From positions 930,001-994,000 of the forward strand of contig CAVPZC010000002.1 in NCBI GenBank assembly GCA_963710175.1: a stretch of 64,000 bases of DNA, read 5' to 3'. This DNA is from Phormidesmis sp963710175. Lineage in GTDB: Bacteria; Cyanobacteriota; Cyanobacteriia; Phormidesmidales; Phormidesmidaceae. Below, piece after piece: positions 41,042 through 50,089 of the stretch; within the stretch, counting starts at the first letter, position 1; the number at the start of each line of letters is the position of its first letter. A model generated the notes under the pieces. That model was not told where the DNA came from, did not search any database, and saw only the letters and a program-made list of their open reading frames with translations. A program made the position numbers and the translations under genes.

Positions 41042-42247
41042 CTAGGGCTTGGCGTCTAAAAGCTGTCGGTAGGTAATGGTGATGCGCTGAGCGATCGCCC
41101 CCCAACCGTACTTCTCTTCAGCACAGTGCCGGGCATTCTGGCCTCTTTGTCGTCGCTCTTCAGGTTGAGCGATCGCCGCCGCTAAAGCCTCAGTCAGCGG
41201 CTCGGTCTCGCAGGGCACCACCCAGCCCGCCTCAGTGTCTCTAATGGCAGGCCAAATATGCACCTGATCAGAAATCACAACCGGGATGCTAGCCGCCATC
41301 GCTTCTGCTACAGCAATGCCAAAATTTTCGTAGTAAGAGGGCAGCACAAAGACATCGGCAGCGCTGAGAATTTGAGCCTTGAGTTCGCCAGAGACAAAGC
41401 CGCTAAGGGTAGCTTGCTCTGCCCAGGGCGCGGCTTGAATTTGGCGGCGAATATCATCTTCGTAGGCTCTATCTTGTGGATTAGCGCCACAGAGCAAAAA
41501 GTGGAATGGGTGACCGCGCTGATGCAGTTTTTCGAGTGCTGGCAGCAGCAGGTCGAAACCTTTTTTAGGATCGACGCGTGACATAAACAACACGATTGTT
41601 CGATCGGTGGGAATATCGAACGCTGCTCGAACGGACGCTTGGGCGGCGGCGCGTTCGGGCAAATCGGGCAAGGCCACCCCAAGTGGAATCACCACCCCAG
41701 GCGTTTCTACCCCGAACCGCTCAGAGACTTTGGCCTCTTGTTCGCTGGTGAAGTGAATCGCGGAGGCTCCGGCCAGATTGGGACGCTCTAATAAGCTGGC
41801 GTAGAGCTGTTTAATCTGTTTTTTCTTTTGTAGATCAGCCGGGTCCAGGGTGCCGAGGGGTCGCATTAGATAGGGCAGGTTTTTCCAACGGCAGACGGTC
41901 GCTGCCGAGGTGCTGACCGGCGAAAATAAAGCGTGGATGTGGGCAATGTCATATTGATCGGCGTTAGCCCAGAGCCAGCTCAGCAGATCGAGAGAAAATT
42001 TGTAGCGGCGAAAAGGAGAGCAGCGAAAGTAAATGACTTCGTAGCCGTCTTCGGTCACGGGCTGGCCTAACGGCACGTCTAAAGGCGGCTCATCAACGTC
42101 GCCATTGGAGTCGGTGGTGATCACCGTTACCCGGCTGACGCTCTGCTGATCGCCTAGCGCGGCTGAGAGTCCTCGCACCATCTGGCTCGGGCCACCGTAG
42201 ACCAGCGAGATAGAAGGGACAATTTGCAAAATTTTCAACGGCTTCAT
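41042..42247 (-). CDS. Glycosyltransferase family 4, cell-surface polysaccharide
   Basis: A GT-B retaining glycosyltransferase of 401 residues. The N-terminal half starts LKILQIVPSISLVYGGPSQMV. The C-terminal half has IVLFMSRVDPKKGFDLLLPAL, the sugar-nucleotide region VFVLPSYYENFGIAVAEAMAASIPVV with the E-x7-E pattern, and a terminal helix ending RITITYRQLL. The donor and acceptor are unknown. It is the first of several same-strand polysaccharide genes reading back to HpsL, so it probably builds an extracellular glycan. Confidence 0.9.
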   Translation of the reverse strand: MKPLKILQIVPSISLVYGGPSQMVRGLSAALGDQQSVSRVTVITTDSNGDVDEPPLDVPLGQPVTEDGYEVIYFRCSPFRRYKFSLDLLSWLWANADQYDIAHIHALFSPVSTSAATVCRWKNLPYLMRPLGTLDPADLQKKKQIKQLYASLLERPNLAGASAIHFTSEQEAKVSERFGVETPGVVIPLGVALPDLPERAAAQASVRAAFDIPTDRTIVLFMSRVDPKKGFDLLLPALEKLHQRGHPFHFLLCGANPQDRAYEDDIRRQIQAAPWAEQATLSGFVSGELKAQILSAADVFVLPSYYENFGIAVAEAMAASIPVVISDQVHIWPAIRDTEAGWVVPCETEPLTEALAAAIAQPEERRQRGQNARHCAEEKYGWGAIAQRITITYRQLLDAKP

Positions 42248-42282
42248 GGCGGCCAGGGGGTTGAGCGGTAATGGCGGTTCAG

Positions 42283-42942
42283 CTACAGATTGGGGCGGCA
42301 GCTGAGTTCGCCCGTAGTCAGATCAATTTCGAGAGTAGTGCCCCCGGTTTGCACTAGGGCGCGATCGCCCCTGGCATTCAATCCAGGTGGCGCAGAAATC
42401 CACCAGCCGCTGGTCGCCTGCTGAGTGAGAGTGGCAGAAGAAATATCCAACGCTTTTTGAACGCTGTCAAAGCTGCGCTGTACGACGAGTTCTCCAGCTG
42501 GATTGATCAGCGTTAGTGCGTAGGGGCTGGCGACATTAATGAATTCATCGAGTAGGAGCACCTGCCCTGCCGAACTAATCAGCGCAAATCTGGGACCGTA
42601 TTCGTGGGGCAAATCTTTTTGCCAGCGAAGCGTGCTGCCCTCGTATAGCTGACCGACGGTCATGGGTGTTTGCCATTGGTCTTTAGCGCTGATGACGAGC
42701 TTATAGGGACCGTTAGTGAAGGTCTGACGGACAGGCGGCAGGGCGATGCGGTCAGTGGCTATAGCGGGTTCAATATTTGTAGTAACAGTTTGAGGGATAG
42801 GGACTGATGATAGCTTTTGCGTGGGCCAGAAGATGATTGCACTGGCGATCGCCACCACTATCAGCAGGGAAAGTAAAAGTTTTGGCACGATTGCACCCTC
42901 TTCATAGACTGACTGAGGAGCTGACTGGATCTCTACGTTCAT
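42283..42942 (-). CDS. Membrane-anchored hypothetical protein, 219 aa
   Basis: After a short polar start there is one hydrophobic helix (LLLSLLIVVAIASAIIFW). The rest is an extracytoplasmic, strand-rich region with tandem motifs such as GQLYEGSTLRWQKDLPHEYGPRFALISSAGQVLLLDE and GTTLEIDLTTGELSC. The pattern suggests a beta-propeller-like or WD/PQQ-like fold, though no repeat is complete. It lies between a glycosyltransferase and the PEP-CTERM protease on the same strand. I do not recognise the family. Confidence 0.65.
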   Translation of the reverse strand: MNVEIQSAPQSVYEEGAIVPKLLLSLLIVVAIASAIIFWPTQKLSSVPIPQTVTTNIEPAIATDRIALPPVRQTFTNGPYKLVISAKDQWQTPMTVGQLYEGSTLRWQKDLPHEYGPRFALISSAGQVLLLDEFINVASPYALTLINPAGELVVQRSFDSVQKALDISSATLTQQATSGWWISAPPGLNARGDRALVQTGGTTLEIDLTTGELSCRPNL

Positions 42943-42977
42943 GAATCTGCGATGATCCGCGCCGATGATCTAGAGCG

Positions 42978-44063
42978 CTAAGACCTGACGGCTGCTGACC
43001 GCCGGGTCGCTGTGAGCAGAGATACGCCCAACATTGACCATACTAACCAGCCGATGGTCGGCTCGGGGACACTCTCCCACGCTGCTGGCTCTGAGGGTAA
43101 TTCTGGAGATGATTTTACAGATAGATCGGCGCTGGAGAAGGCGGTGCCAAAGCCTGCTAGCAAGTCACTCGACTGATCATCAGAAGAAACTTCTGTGCCG
43201 GGCAGTAGTCCGGGTGTGCCCTGACTGACAAAAGGACTGTTGCGGATAGTCTTTATTTGAGCGGCGGTGAGGTTGCTCAGGCCCGCGCCGTCAGGGCTGA
43301 TGTCGTTGACCGAACCAGGAATGTTGCGGCGATCGCCATCGGTCAGCAGGTTGTTTGGGGCACCGGCTCCTAGCGTGGTGTGACGCAGGCCCAGGTTATG
43401 GCCAATTTCGTGAGCGAGGGTATCGGTGCGGCCATTGCTGCCAAAATCGAGCGCGGCTTCGCTCACCAGTACGCCATTGGCATTGATCCAGGCCAGACCA
43501 AACTGGGTAAAGCCACTCAGCGTTTCAATCTCTTCGACAAACCAAACGTTGATCGGGCCGGTGGTGCGGCCAGAGTCGGGGTGGCGACCAAACGCACCCG
43601 CGCCGCCGGTTCGCGTCAGTTCGTAAAATTCATAGTCATTCGAGTTGCGTCGGCTGCTGTCTTCAATGGTTAGAAACCGCGAGGCATTTAGCCGATTAGT
43701 CGGTAAAAAATTCACCTTGAGCTGGGCCTGCTCTAAAATTTTGGCGGTGATATCTTCAAAGAAGTTGGTACGGGCGCAGCGACTGCCGCTGTCATCGCAG
43801 ACCTGAATAGGCTGGATGTTGAGCGCGTCGGGTTCGCCGAAGACGATAGTTTGAACCGCTTGAATGCCGTCGCTAGAGCAGCCGCCCAGGGCGATCGCCA
43901 TGCCTAAGAGCAATGGTCTAAGCGGTGGTTTGAAGGCTCGCAAGGTCAGCCGATCTGATCGCAGCTGATGAGCTAAATGTTTCACAGAAGTAAGCGCCAA
44001 TGTATAGACCCGATGTATTGAATGAGGGAATAGAGCTACGCTGTGCAGCTCGACTTTTGACAA
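42978..44063 (-). CDS. Metzincin metalloprotease with lipobox and PEP-CTERM sorting tail
   Basis: The zinc motif HEIGHNLGLRH fits HExxHxxGxxH of metzincins. The catalytic domain includes SRFLTIEDSSRRNSNDYEFYEL upstream and NNLLTDGDRRNIPGSVNDISPDG downstream. The N-terminus carries a lipoprotein signal ending LLLGMAIALGGC (Cys at about residue 62 from the ATG at 44063). The C-terminus carries a PEP-CTERM signal (VPEPTIGWLVWSMLGVSLL then RRSA), the target of exosortase. Having both is unusual. A GTG at 43985 would give a shorter n-region and may be the real start. It lies in the polysaccharide cluster, consistent with exosortase/EPS linkage. Substrates are unknown. Confidence 0.82.
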   Translation of the reverse strand: MSKVELHSVALFPHSIHRVYTLALTSVKHLAHQLRSDRLTLRAFKPPLRPLLLGMAIALGGCSSDGIQAVQTIVFGEPDALNIQPIQVCDDSGSRCARTNFFEDITAKILEQAQLKVNFLPTNRLNASRFLTIEDSSRRNSNDYEFYELTRTGGAGAFGRHPDSGRTTGPINVWFVEEIETLSGFTQFGLAWINANGVLVSEAALDFGSNGRTDTLAHEIGHNLGLRHTTLGAGAPNNLLTDGDRRNIPGSVNDISPDGAGLSNLTAAQIKTIRNSPFVSQGTPGLLPGTEVSSDDQSSDLLAGFGTAFSSADLSVKSSPELPSEPAAWESVPEPTIGWLVWSMLGVSLLTATRRSAAVRS

Positions 44064-44170
44064 AAGGTGGCTGAATTTAGTTGGGTTAGCCCCGTTTTTG
44101 ACTCAGCAGATTTTGCTTAGCGGCAGACTTTCAGGAAATTTGCTTAACACTACAGCGAGAAGGCCCGGTA

Positions 44171-45349
44171 TCAGAACAAGGTTTCGTAAAAGTTGAGCAG
44201 TCGTTTGGCTAGGGCGCGATTGGTATATTCGGCCATGGCCCGGCAGTAGCCTTGTTCGGCCAGAGTTTGCTGCTGGTCAGGGTGACTGAGCAGGATGGCG
44301 ATTTTTTCAGCCAGGGCAGCAGCATCGCCTTCAGGGAAAACCAGCCCATCGGTTTTGATCACATGGGGAATCTCACCCGAATCTGAGCCGATCACGGGCA
44401 CTTTACAGGCCATCGCCTCAATCAGCACATGGCCAAACTGCTCTTTCCAGCCCGCTGCGGTCAGCGTTTTGAACTGATAGGTGGTTTCAGATGGCAAGAT
44501 CAAGCTGTCCATCAGGTTGATATAGCGAGGCACATCGGCATGGGGGACGCTTTCTATCCAGAGAATGCGATCGCCTATGCCCAGTTCCACCGCTAGCGAT
44601 TGCAGCCTGTCTTTCAGCGGACCCCGGCCTAGCAGGAGCAGTTTCCAGGGACGATTGTTTTGCCTGCGCTGAAGCTTACCTAGTGCCTGAAACAGAGTCA
44701 GCAGACCCTTCTCTTCAACAAAGCGACCGACGAAGCCAATCACAAATTCGTCTGGGGCGATGCCGTGCTTAGCAGCCAGATCGGGCTGTGGATCGGGGCG
44801 AAAGATACTTTCATCGACGCCGAGCTGCGGCATCACGCAGGCAGGCCCATGGTAGCCGTGCTCACGCAAGATGTCAGCCCCATCCTGATTGCCGACTACC
44901 AGGCCATCGGTGTGGCGCAGGTTGTAGCTTTCTAGCAAAGACAGCGGAAACTTCACCTCGTAGGGCAAATTCCACCAGGTAAAGAAGACGTTTTTGGCCT
45001 TGAGCCGCAGCAGCCGGTTAAGCGTGATCAGTTCGGCATAGCCCAGCGCTTTTGAGCCCTGTTCTACCTGAATGACATCGGGCTGAAACTGACGCAGCAG
45101 CGGAATGATATCGGCCCCAAAGCTGAGCAGCCCCTGGTTGTTTTGGCTGAAGTTGGAGATTGGCACGACTCGAAAGCGCCCGTCCTGCCGCGGCTGAGTC
45201 TCAATTTTGCGGCTCTGTACGCCGCCGGGGTTCCAGCACTTGGGAACCACCACTGTCACTTCAATGTCTGGGCGGATTTGCGTGAGCGATCGCAGCTTTT
45301 CACAGTTGAGATCGACAATATAGGTGTGGCTGGCAACAAGAATCTTCAT
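44171..45349 (-). CDS. Glycosyltransferase family 4
   Basis: A 392-residue GT-B glycosyltransferase. It starts MKILVASHTYIVDLNCEKL, and the C-terminal domain shows VIGFVGRFVEEKGLLTLFQALG, WKLLLLGRGPLKDRL, ILPSETTYQFKTLTAAGWKEQFG and HVLIEAMACKVPVIGSDSGEIPHV. It is closely related in layout to the other GT4 in this cluster but differs in sequence. It follows the GT2 gene by 42 bases on the same strand. The acceptor is unknown; assembly of an exopolysaccharide repeat unit is inferred from context. Confidence 0.9.
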   Translation of the reverse strand: MKILVASHTYIVDLNCEKLRSLTQIRPDIEVTVVVPKCWNPGGVQSRKIETQPRQDGRFRVVPISNFSQNNQGLLSFGADIIPLLRQFQPDVIQVEQGSKALGYAELITLNRLLRLKAKNVFFTWWNLPYEVKFPLSLLESYNLRHTDGLVVGNQDGADILREHGYHGPACVMPQLGVDESIFRPDPQPDLAAKHGIAPDEFVIGFVGRFVEEKGLLTLFQALGKLQRRQNNRPWKLLLLGRGPLKDRLQSLAVELGIGDRILWIESVPHADVPRYINLMDSLILPSETTYQFKTLTAAGWKEQFGHVLIEAMACKVPVIGSDSGEIPHVIKTDGLVFPEGDAAALAEKIAILLSHPDQQQTLAEQGYCRAMAEYTNRALAKRLLNFYETLF

Positions 45350-45391
45350 TAGGGCAGCTTTAGTGGCAGTGCAGCAAAAGGCAAGCGGGCG

Positions 45392-46375
45392 CTATGCCGA
45401 AGGCGGCTGGCTAAAGAGCCGGCCATTCCGACCGCCAGGTTTGAGTAGGGTCCAGCAGGCTTTGAGAAAACCCAGCAGATAAAACCCAAAGCGGCTGAGC
45501 ACTTTCAGCGGTGAGCCGCTTTTATTGCAGGGCGGATTGCCCAAGACATGGCAGTCAAATAGGCTGGCCGATAGCCGCAGCAGCTGCCCTGGAGTCAGAT
45601 TTTTGAGCGCCATCAAAAAATGGTTGTGGTAAAAGGTCATCTGGTATTCGAGCGATCGCGTACTGATGTCATGACAGCCTCCCGTCTCCTCACCCAAATG
45701 CACCAAATGAGCCGATGGCTCATACCAGATGATCATGCCGGTTTTGCGCACCCTCAAGCAAAAATCCGACTCCTCCCGCACCGCACTGCCGCGAAAGCGC
45801 TCATCAAACCGCAGCCCGTACTGCTCAAACACCGAACGGCGAAAAGACATATTGCAGCCTCGGGCCGTCAGCACCCGCTGAGGCTTAACCGTATGCACCA
45901 AGTCGATGTGATACCAGGCAATCCCGGGATCCATCGCCTCTGGCGGCAGCATTTCTATCGCGAGATCCTTAGCCTCTGACAGCTTCATCCGGTCGAAGAC
46001 CCGACCAGCCACCGCACCCACCTCTGGCTTCCCCTCGTAGCCTTGAGCATGAGCTTCTAAGAAACCCTCAGGCAGCTCCACATCGTCATCTAGAAACAGA
46101 AAAATGCTGCCGTTTGCCCGCTCAATCGCATAGTTGCGCGCAGCAGGCAAACTGGCCCAGGCGACGGTGTACAGCTGAATTTTCTGCTCAGCGACAAGCT
46201 GTTCTAAAAAAGCTTGGGTAGCGGGTTCATGGCGCTGAGTTTGGTCAACTACGATCAATTCGTAGTTTGCGTAGGTCTGCTCCAGCACGCTCTTAAGCGT
46301 GTCACACAGCACGCCTTCGCGTCCGTAGGTCGGGATCACCACCGAAATTAATGGCCAGGCAGTAGAGGTTGTCAT
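45392..46375 (-). CDS. Glycosyltransferase family 2
   Basis: A 327-residue GT-A enzyme. It begins PLISVVIPTYGREGVLCDTLKSVLEQTYANYELIVVDQT. The metal-binding DxD is LFLDDDVELPEGF (about residue 96). VLTARGCNMSFRRSVFEQYGLRFDERF and the acidic EESDFCLRVRKTG complete the catalytic core. The C-terminal region is less conserved. It lies between the GT4 gene and hpsL on the same strand, so it belongs to the surface-polysaccharide unit. Confidence 0.9.
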   Translation of the reverse strand: MTTSTAWPLISVVIPTYGREGVLCDTLKSVLEQTYANYELIVVDQTQRHEPATQAFLEQLVAEQKIQLYTVAWASLPAARNYAIERANGSIFLFLDDDVELPEGFLEAHAQGYEGKPEVGAVAGRVFDRMKLSEAKDLAIEMLPPEAMDPGIAWYHIDLVHTVKPQRVLTARGCNMSFRRSVFEQYGLRFDERFRGSAVREESDFCLRVRKTGMIIWYEPSAHLVHLGEETGGCHDISTRSLEYQMTFYHNHFLMALKNLTPGQLLRLSASLFDCHVLGNPPCNKSGSPLKVLSRFGFYLLGFLKACWTLLKPGGRNGRLFSQPPSA

Positions 46376-46456
46376 AATGAAGCTGTCATAGGGCTAAAGG
46401 AATAGCATCAGGCAAGAGCTACTGGTGAGCAGCAGTCAACGATTCAGGCAAACGAT

Positions 46457-48232
46457 TTAAGCAAAGGTCGGCTGCTTTTTGACTCGCTTGCGACGATTTG
46501 ACTTAGGCACCTCTGCATCCCCCAGAGGCTGTTCGAGCGCTATCTTCTCTCGCTCCTGGCGCTCCAGCTCCGGAATTTTGAGAATGATGCCCGCCGCTAG
46601 CCAGTAGTAAACGCCTACCGGGTCAACATCTAAAGGGTAGTAATACGGGCAGTAGCTAATAAATAGGACAAACACCCACATAGAAGCCGCGTAGCTCCGG
46701 AGGTTCTTATCGCGGGTGGCCCGATAGACCTTAAAAGTGGCAATCGTCAAGGCAGTGTAGACCGATAGGGCAGCAAACAGACCGAGCGGGCCAATTTCGT
46801 AGATCAGCTTGGGGTGATAGGTCTCAATTAAAACGGTCTCGCCAAATGTGCGAGCGGAATTAGTAGCGCGACCTACCCCATGGCCAAAGATGCCTTTCTG
46901 CTTTTGCCATACATCGCCAAACTGCCCCGCAATAAATTCCTGAGGCGGAGAGGCGCTCCACCGCGATTGCAGACTGTCTATCCGAGTTTCAATGACCGCT
47001 GGATTGGTAACCACCAGATAGGACAAAATCAAACCCAGCACAACGCCGATGGGAATAAATCGTTTCAAGTTAGCTACCTGTCCGGTCAGTACCGTCAGAC
47101 TCACAATAGAAATAGGCACTACTACCAGGGCAATTCGTTGACCTGAGACGACCGCCATAATCATCACTGCTACCAGGGAAATGAGACCGATCAGTCTCCA
47201 AAGCGCAGACTTATCGCTAAAAGTGGTGCCAAAGCTGAAAAAAGCAGCCGATATCAGGAACCAGCCCCACTGCCAGGGAGCGACAAAAGTGCCCGGCAGC
47301 CGAATCTGCCCGACATCTGGTGAGTAGAGCAGTGAGCCACCCACAAAGCAGCGGGCCTCTAGCGAAGTGCGAAACATTTCCTCGCCAGTCCCAGCGGTAC
47401 CCGCGCACACGCCCGTTTTCAACATCAGGTATTGGATGAGACCCAAGCTACAGGCCACTAAGACCAAAATCGCTTGCAGCCGCAGAATAAAGACCAGATC
47501 TTCCTTATTGCGGATCAGGTAGTAAACGCAGGCGACTAGAGGAACGTAGCCGAAGAAGATTTTGGTTCCCCAAATGGCCATGAGCATTGGATATTTGCCG
47601 TCTACCTGGCCAATTTGATCGGGTAGATTGGTGACCAGAATGGTCAAACACACCACAATCAGCAGGAAAACGAGGGGTGGCTTAATTGCCTTCGGCAAGA
47701 TAATCGGTAGGCGATTTTTTCGGCAAAACTGGAAGAGGCCGATTAAAGCGGGTATGTAGAAGACATCTTTAGCGATTTGTAGGATCGGGTTGCCGCCTAG
47801 CGCATAGGTGATGGTCCCCCCAAAGGGTACGTAGATAATAAAGGCATAGAGCGCTAGCCGTTGGAACTTGAACGACAGAAGCAAACACGTCAGGGCTCCA
47901 CCTGTAGCTACCCCAAGCATGGGGTCAACCAACAAACCCACTAGTAAACCAATGAAGCTAGAGCCCAAAGTTACCAGCGTGACAAAAGTTATCGTTTGCT
48001 GGCGACGAGCCGCTGCCTCACGCTCTAAAATCAGCTTTTGCCGAGGACTGAGGGTTTGCTCCCCATCGACTGCTGCGACTGCGCTAGCAGCAGCTGCTGC
48101 CTGCTTACGTTTCCCTTTAACTGGTGGCTGAATTCGTTTTTCAGCCTGCTGACCTTTTCCCGGTTTAGGCCGACTTTTAACCCGTCTTATGGATTGCTTG
48201 ATAGAGCGTTTCCCGGAGGAGCGTGAAACCAT
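46457..48232 (-). CDS. hpsL: Hormogonium polysaccharide protein HpsL-like (O-antigen ligase-type membrane protein)
   Basis: A 591-residue polytopic membrane protein. A Lys/Arg-rich, Ala-rich N-terminal tail precedes about 11 membrane segments. The sequence follows HpsL as I recall it, in blocks such as YAFIIYVPFGGTITYALGGNP, LQIAKDVFYIPALIGLFQFCRK, RCFVGGSLLYSPD, RLPGTFVAPWQWGWFLISAAFF, AVVSGQRIALVVVP and YYYPLDVDPVGVYYWLAAGI. HpsL is linked to the polysaccharide secreted by motile hormogonia. An O-antigen polymerase/ligase role is the likely chemistry. The neighbours are glycosyltransferases. The symbol rests on remembered family similarity. Confidence 0.8.
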   Translation of the reverse strand: MVSRSSGKRSIKQSIRRVKSRPKPGKGQQAEKRIQPPVKGKRKQAAAAASAVAAVDGEQTLSPRQKLILEREAAARRQQTITFVTLVTLGSSFIGLLVGLLVDPMLGVATGGALTCLLLSFKFQRLALYAFIIYVPFGGTITYALGGNPILQIAKDVFYIPALIGLFQFCRKNRLPIILPKAIKPPLVFLLIVVCLTILVTNLPDQIGQVDGKYPMLMAIWGTKIFFGYVPLVACVYYLIRNKEDLVFILRLQAILVLVACSLGLIQYLMLKTGVCAGTAGTGEEMFRTSLEARCFVGGSLLYSPDVGQIRLPGTFVAPWQWGWFLISAAFFSFGTTFSDKSALWRLIGLISLVAVMIMAVVSGQRIALVVVPISIVSLTVLTGQVANLKRFIPIGVVLGLILSYLVVTNPAVIETRIDSLQSRWSASPPQEFIAGQFGDVWQKQKGIFGHGVGRATNSARTFGETVLIETYHPKLIYEIGPLGLFAALSVYTALTIATFKVYRATRDKNLRSYAASMWVFVLFISYCPYYYPLDVDPVGVYYWLAAGIILKIPELERQEREKIALEQPLGDAEVPKSNRRKRVKKQPTFA

Positions 48233-48424
48233 AGTGCTAGGGCAGTAGGAAGAGCAAAGTGGGGCAGCCCGCCAGATCGGCGTTGAGCGGAAGGTCTAGG
48301 CGACTAATCAAATTTACCCAATCATGGCGATAAAGCTGTGCTTAGGCGATCGCGTTATGGGCCGACTGTATCAAATCTTCTTCAACTGGGTCGTCAGGTT
48401 GTCGGGATCTTTAAAGAGGCGCTT

Positions 48425-49885
48425 CTAGCGTCCCAGTCGATTGGGTATACCTTCACAGCCACCTGGTATAGTCGCTCTAGTCTTACTGCCACCCCAGTTG
48501 CAGCAGTAGCAGCGCTGCACTTCAGAAAGCCGCTGCACGTTAGTAAAGTCAGCCCCCTCAATGACGGTGCCCGTAAATTCACCGGTAGTGTAGTTAGGCG
48601 GGTCTTGCCGGGTGCGGGGGGTGGCCGTTTTGAGTTCGCCGTAAAAAAGACGGACGCCCATAATGTCGGTATTGGTGAGGTTCGCGTCGCAGAGGATAGC
48701 GCGAGAGAGGTTGGTACGCACCAGGTCGCAGCCCGTCATATCGGCGCGGATTAAATTGGCTTCGCTGAGGTCTAACCAGCGCAGGTCAGTGTCTGCTAAG
48801 CCGCTGGCTGCTAGCATCACGCCCAGGTCAATCACGCGGGTTCCCTGAGGGCGATCTTCAGCGTAGCCACCCAGCCCATCGAGGATGGGGCGTCCCAGAC
48901 GCTGGTCGCGGGCCAAAGGAGTGAGCAGCTTGGAGCGAGAGAGGAAGCGCAGTACTTTGGCTTTACCATCGGCATCGACGCTGCTGAGGATGGCGGCAGT
49001 CCTGGCTTCGGCAATCACCCGCTCTTGGGGCCAGTCTTCTAGCAGCCCTTCGTCGTCTAGTACCAGTTCTGAAATGCCCTGAAAGTAAGAGTCGATAGTT
49101 TGCTGCTGGGTGATCAGGTTTTGCTGGACGGTGAGATCGCGGGAGATGATGTACTGCCGCCAGGCGACGTAGACGGCGATGATGGCGATCAGTATTTGGC
49201 CGATCGCACCTAAAAAATCACCGAGGGCGCTGATGATGTCCCAACGTAGGCCGCTGCCCCAGCGAGCAATCGGGCGACCAATACCGCTGGTATGAATCAG
49301 GCCGATGATGCCCAGCAGTAGTGCGGGAATCGCGACAAATAGGGCGCGCTGCTGCTGGGTGAGGTCGCTGAGTGCTTCCTGAAAGGTCGGCGCTAGCAGT
49401 CGCAGCGAGACCACAAAGGCAACTACAGAGCCCGCTAAGATCAGCCAGACGCTATCGAGGGTGAAGCCAATGATGACGACAATGGCACCGGCGATCGCCA
49501 CCACGCTTACAGGAGCTTTAGCCACCTCCACAGGGTTAATAGCAGGCTGACGCCGGTAGCGCTCTTGAGGCTGCAAGCCGTTACTCTCTTCCGATTCACT
49601 AAGCGGGCGGTTGGGCTGACGAGCAGCGACATAACCGACGTCACCATTGTCAGCTTGCAGGTCAGGATCGGGGTTGTAGTCAACGGTAAAAGAATTGTTA
49701 AAGCTCACATTGGACCCGGCAGTAGACGGACTAGTAGGGCCATTGACTGGCCGCTGTTCGGGCTGCTGCTCAGACAAATTCCGGCCTTGAGTGCGTTGGA
49801 CAAAGCCGGTAGTGGGCGACTCGCTAATCGACAGGTCGGTTTCAAAAGCGTCAGCGGCAGAAGCAGACTCAGGAGATTTGGCCAT
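48425..49885 (-). CDS. Membrane protein with C-terminal pentapeptide repeats
   Basis: An acidic, Gln/Asn-rich N-terminal region (about 130 residues) is followed by two to four membrane segments (VVAIAGAIVVIIGFTLDSVWLILAGSVVAFV, LFVAIPALLLGIIGLI). A coiled linker with ISRDLTVQQNLITQQQTIDSYFQGISELV comes next, and then a pentapeptide-repeat run (LRWLDLSEANLIRADMTGCD, LVRTNLSRAILCDANLTNTD). The C-terminus has a CYCC cysteine group. The architecture recurs in cyanobacteria; the role is unknown. I use the ATG at 49885 (MAKSPES). It is divergent from the site-2 protease gene. Confidence 0.8.
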   Translation of the reverse strand: MAKSPESASAADAFETDLSISESPTTGFVQRTQGRNLSEQQPEQRPVNGPTSPSTAGSNVSFNNSFTVDYNPDPDLQADNGDVGYVAARQPNRPLSESEESNGLQPQERYRRQPAINPVEVAKAPVSVVAIAGAIVVIIGFTLDSVWLILAGSVVAFVVSLRLLAPTFQEALSDLTQQQRALFVAIPALLLGIIGLIHTSGIGRPIARWGSGLRWDIISALGDFLGAIGQILIAIIAVYVAWRQYIISRDLTVQQNLITQQQTIDSYFQGISELVLDDEGLLEDWPQERVIAEARTAAILSSVDADGKAKVLRFLSRSKLLTPLARDQRLGRPILDGLGGYAEDRPQGTRVIDLGVMLAASGLADTDLRWLDLSEANLIRADMTGCDLVRTNLSRAILCDANLTNTDIMGVRLFYGELKTATPRTRQDPPNYTTGEFTGTVIEGADFTNVQRLSEVQRCYCCNWGGSKTRATIPGGCEGIPNRLGR

Positions 49886-50037
49886 AGGCTCTCGCATTGC
49901 TTAGCAGCCAGTGTACCTGAAAGCTCTATGCCCTGGCTGGAGAAAGCAAATCGACGAAAAACGAGCGGTGGCAATAGCGCCTCGCCGTCCTCCACTAAAC
50001 TAGGATCAATAGCTTGTATCAGCCTTCTCTCTAGGCT

Positions 50038-50077
50038 ATGGCTTATGACTCGTCGCTAGCGGCAAGTCATAAGCCAT
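50038..50077. repeat. Inverted repeat in the divergent region before the site-2 protease
   Basis: ATGGCTTATGACT (50038-50050) and AGTCATAAGCCAT (50065-50077) form a perfect 13-bp stem around a 14-base loop. It ends 12 bases before the protease start codon and could affect its translation or bind a regulator. No T-run is present. Confidence 0.65.
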
Positions 50078-50089
50078 GGCGACAGTCTT

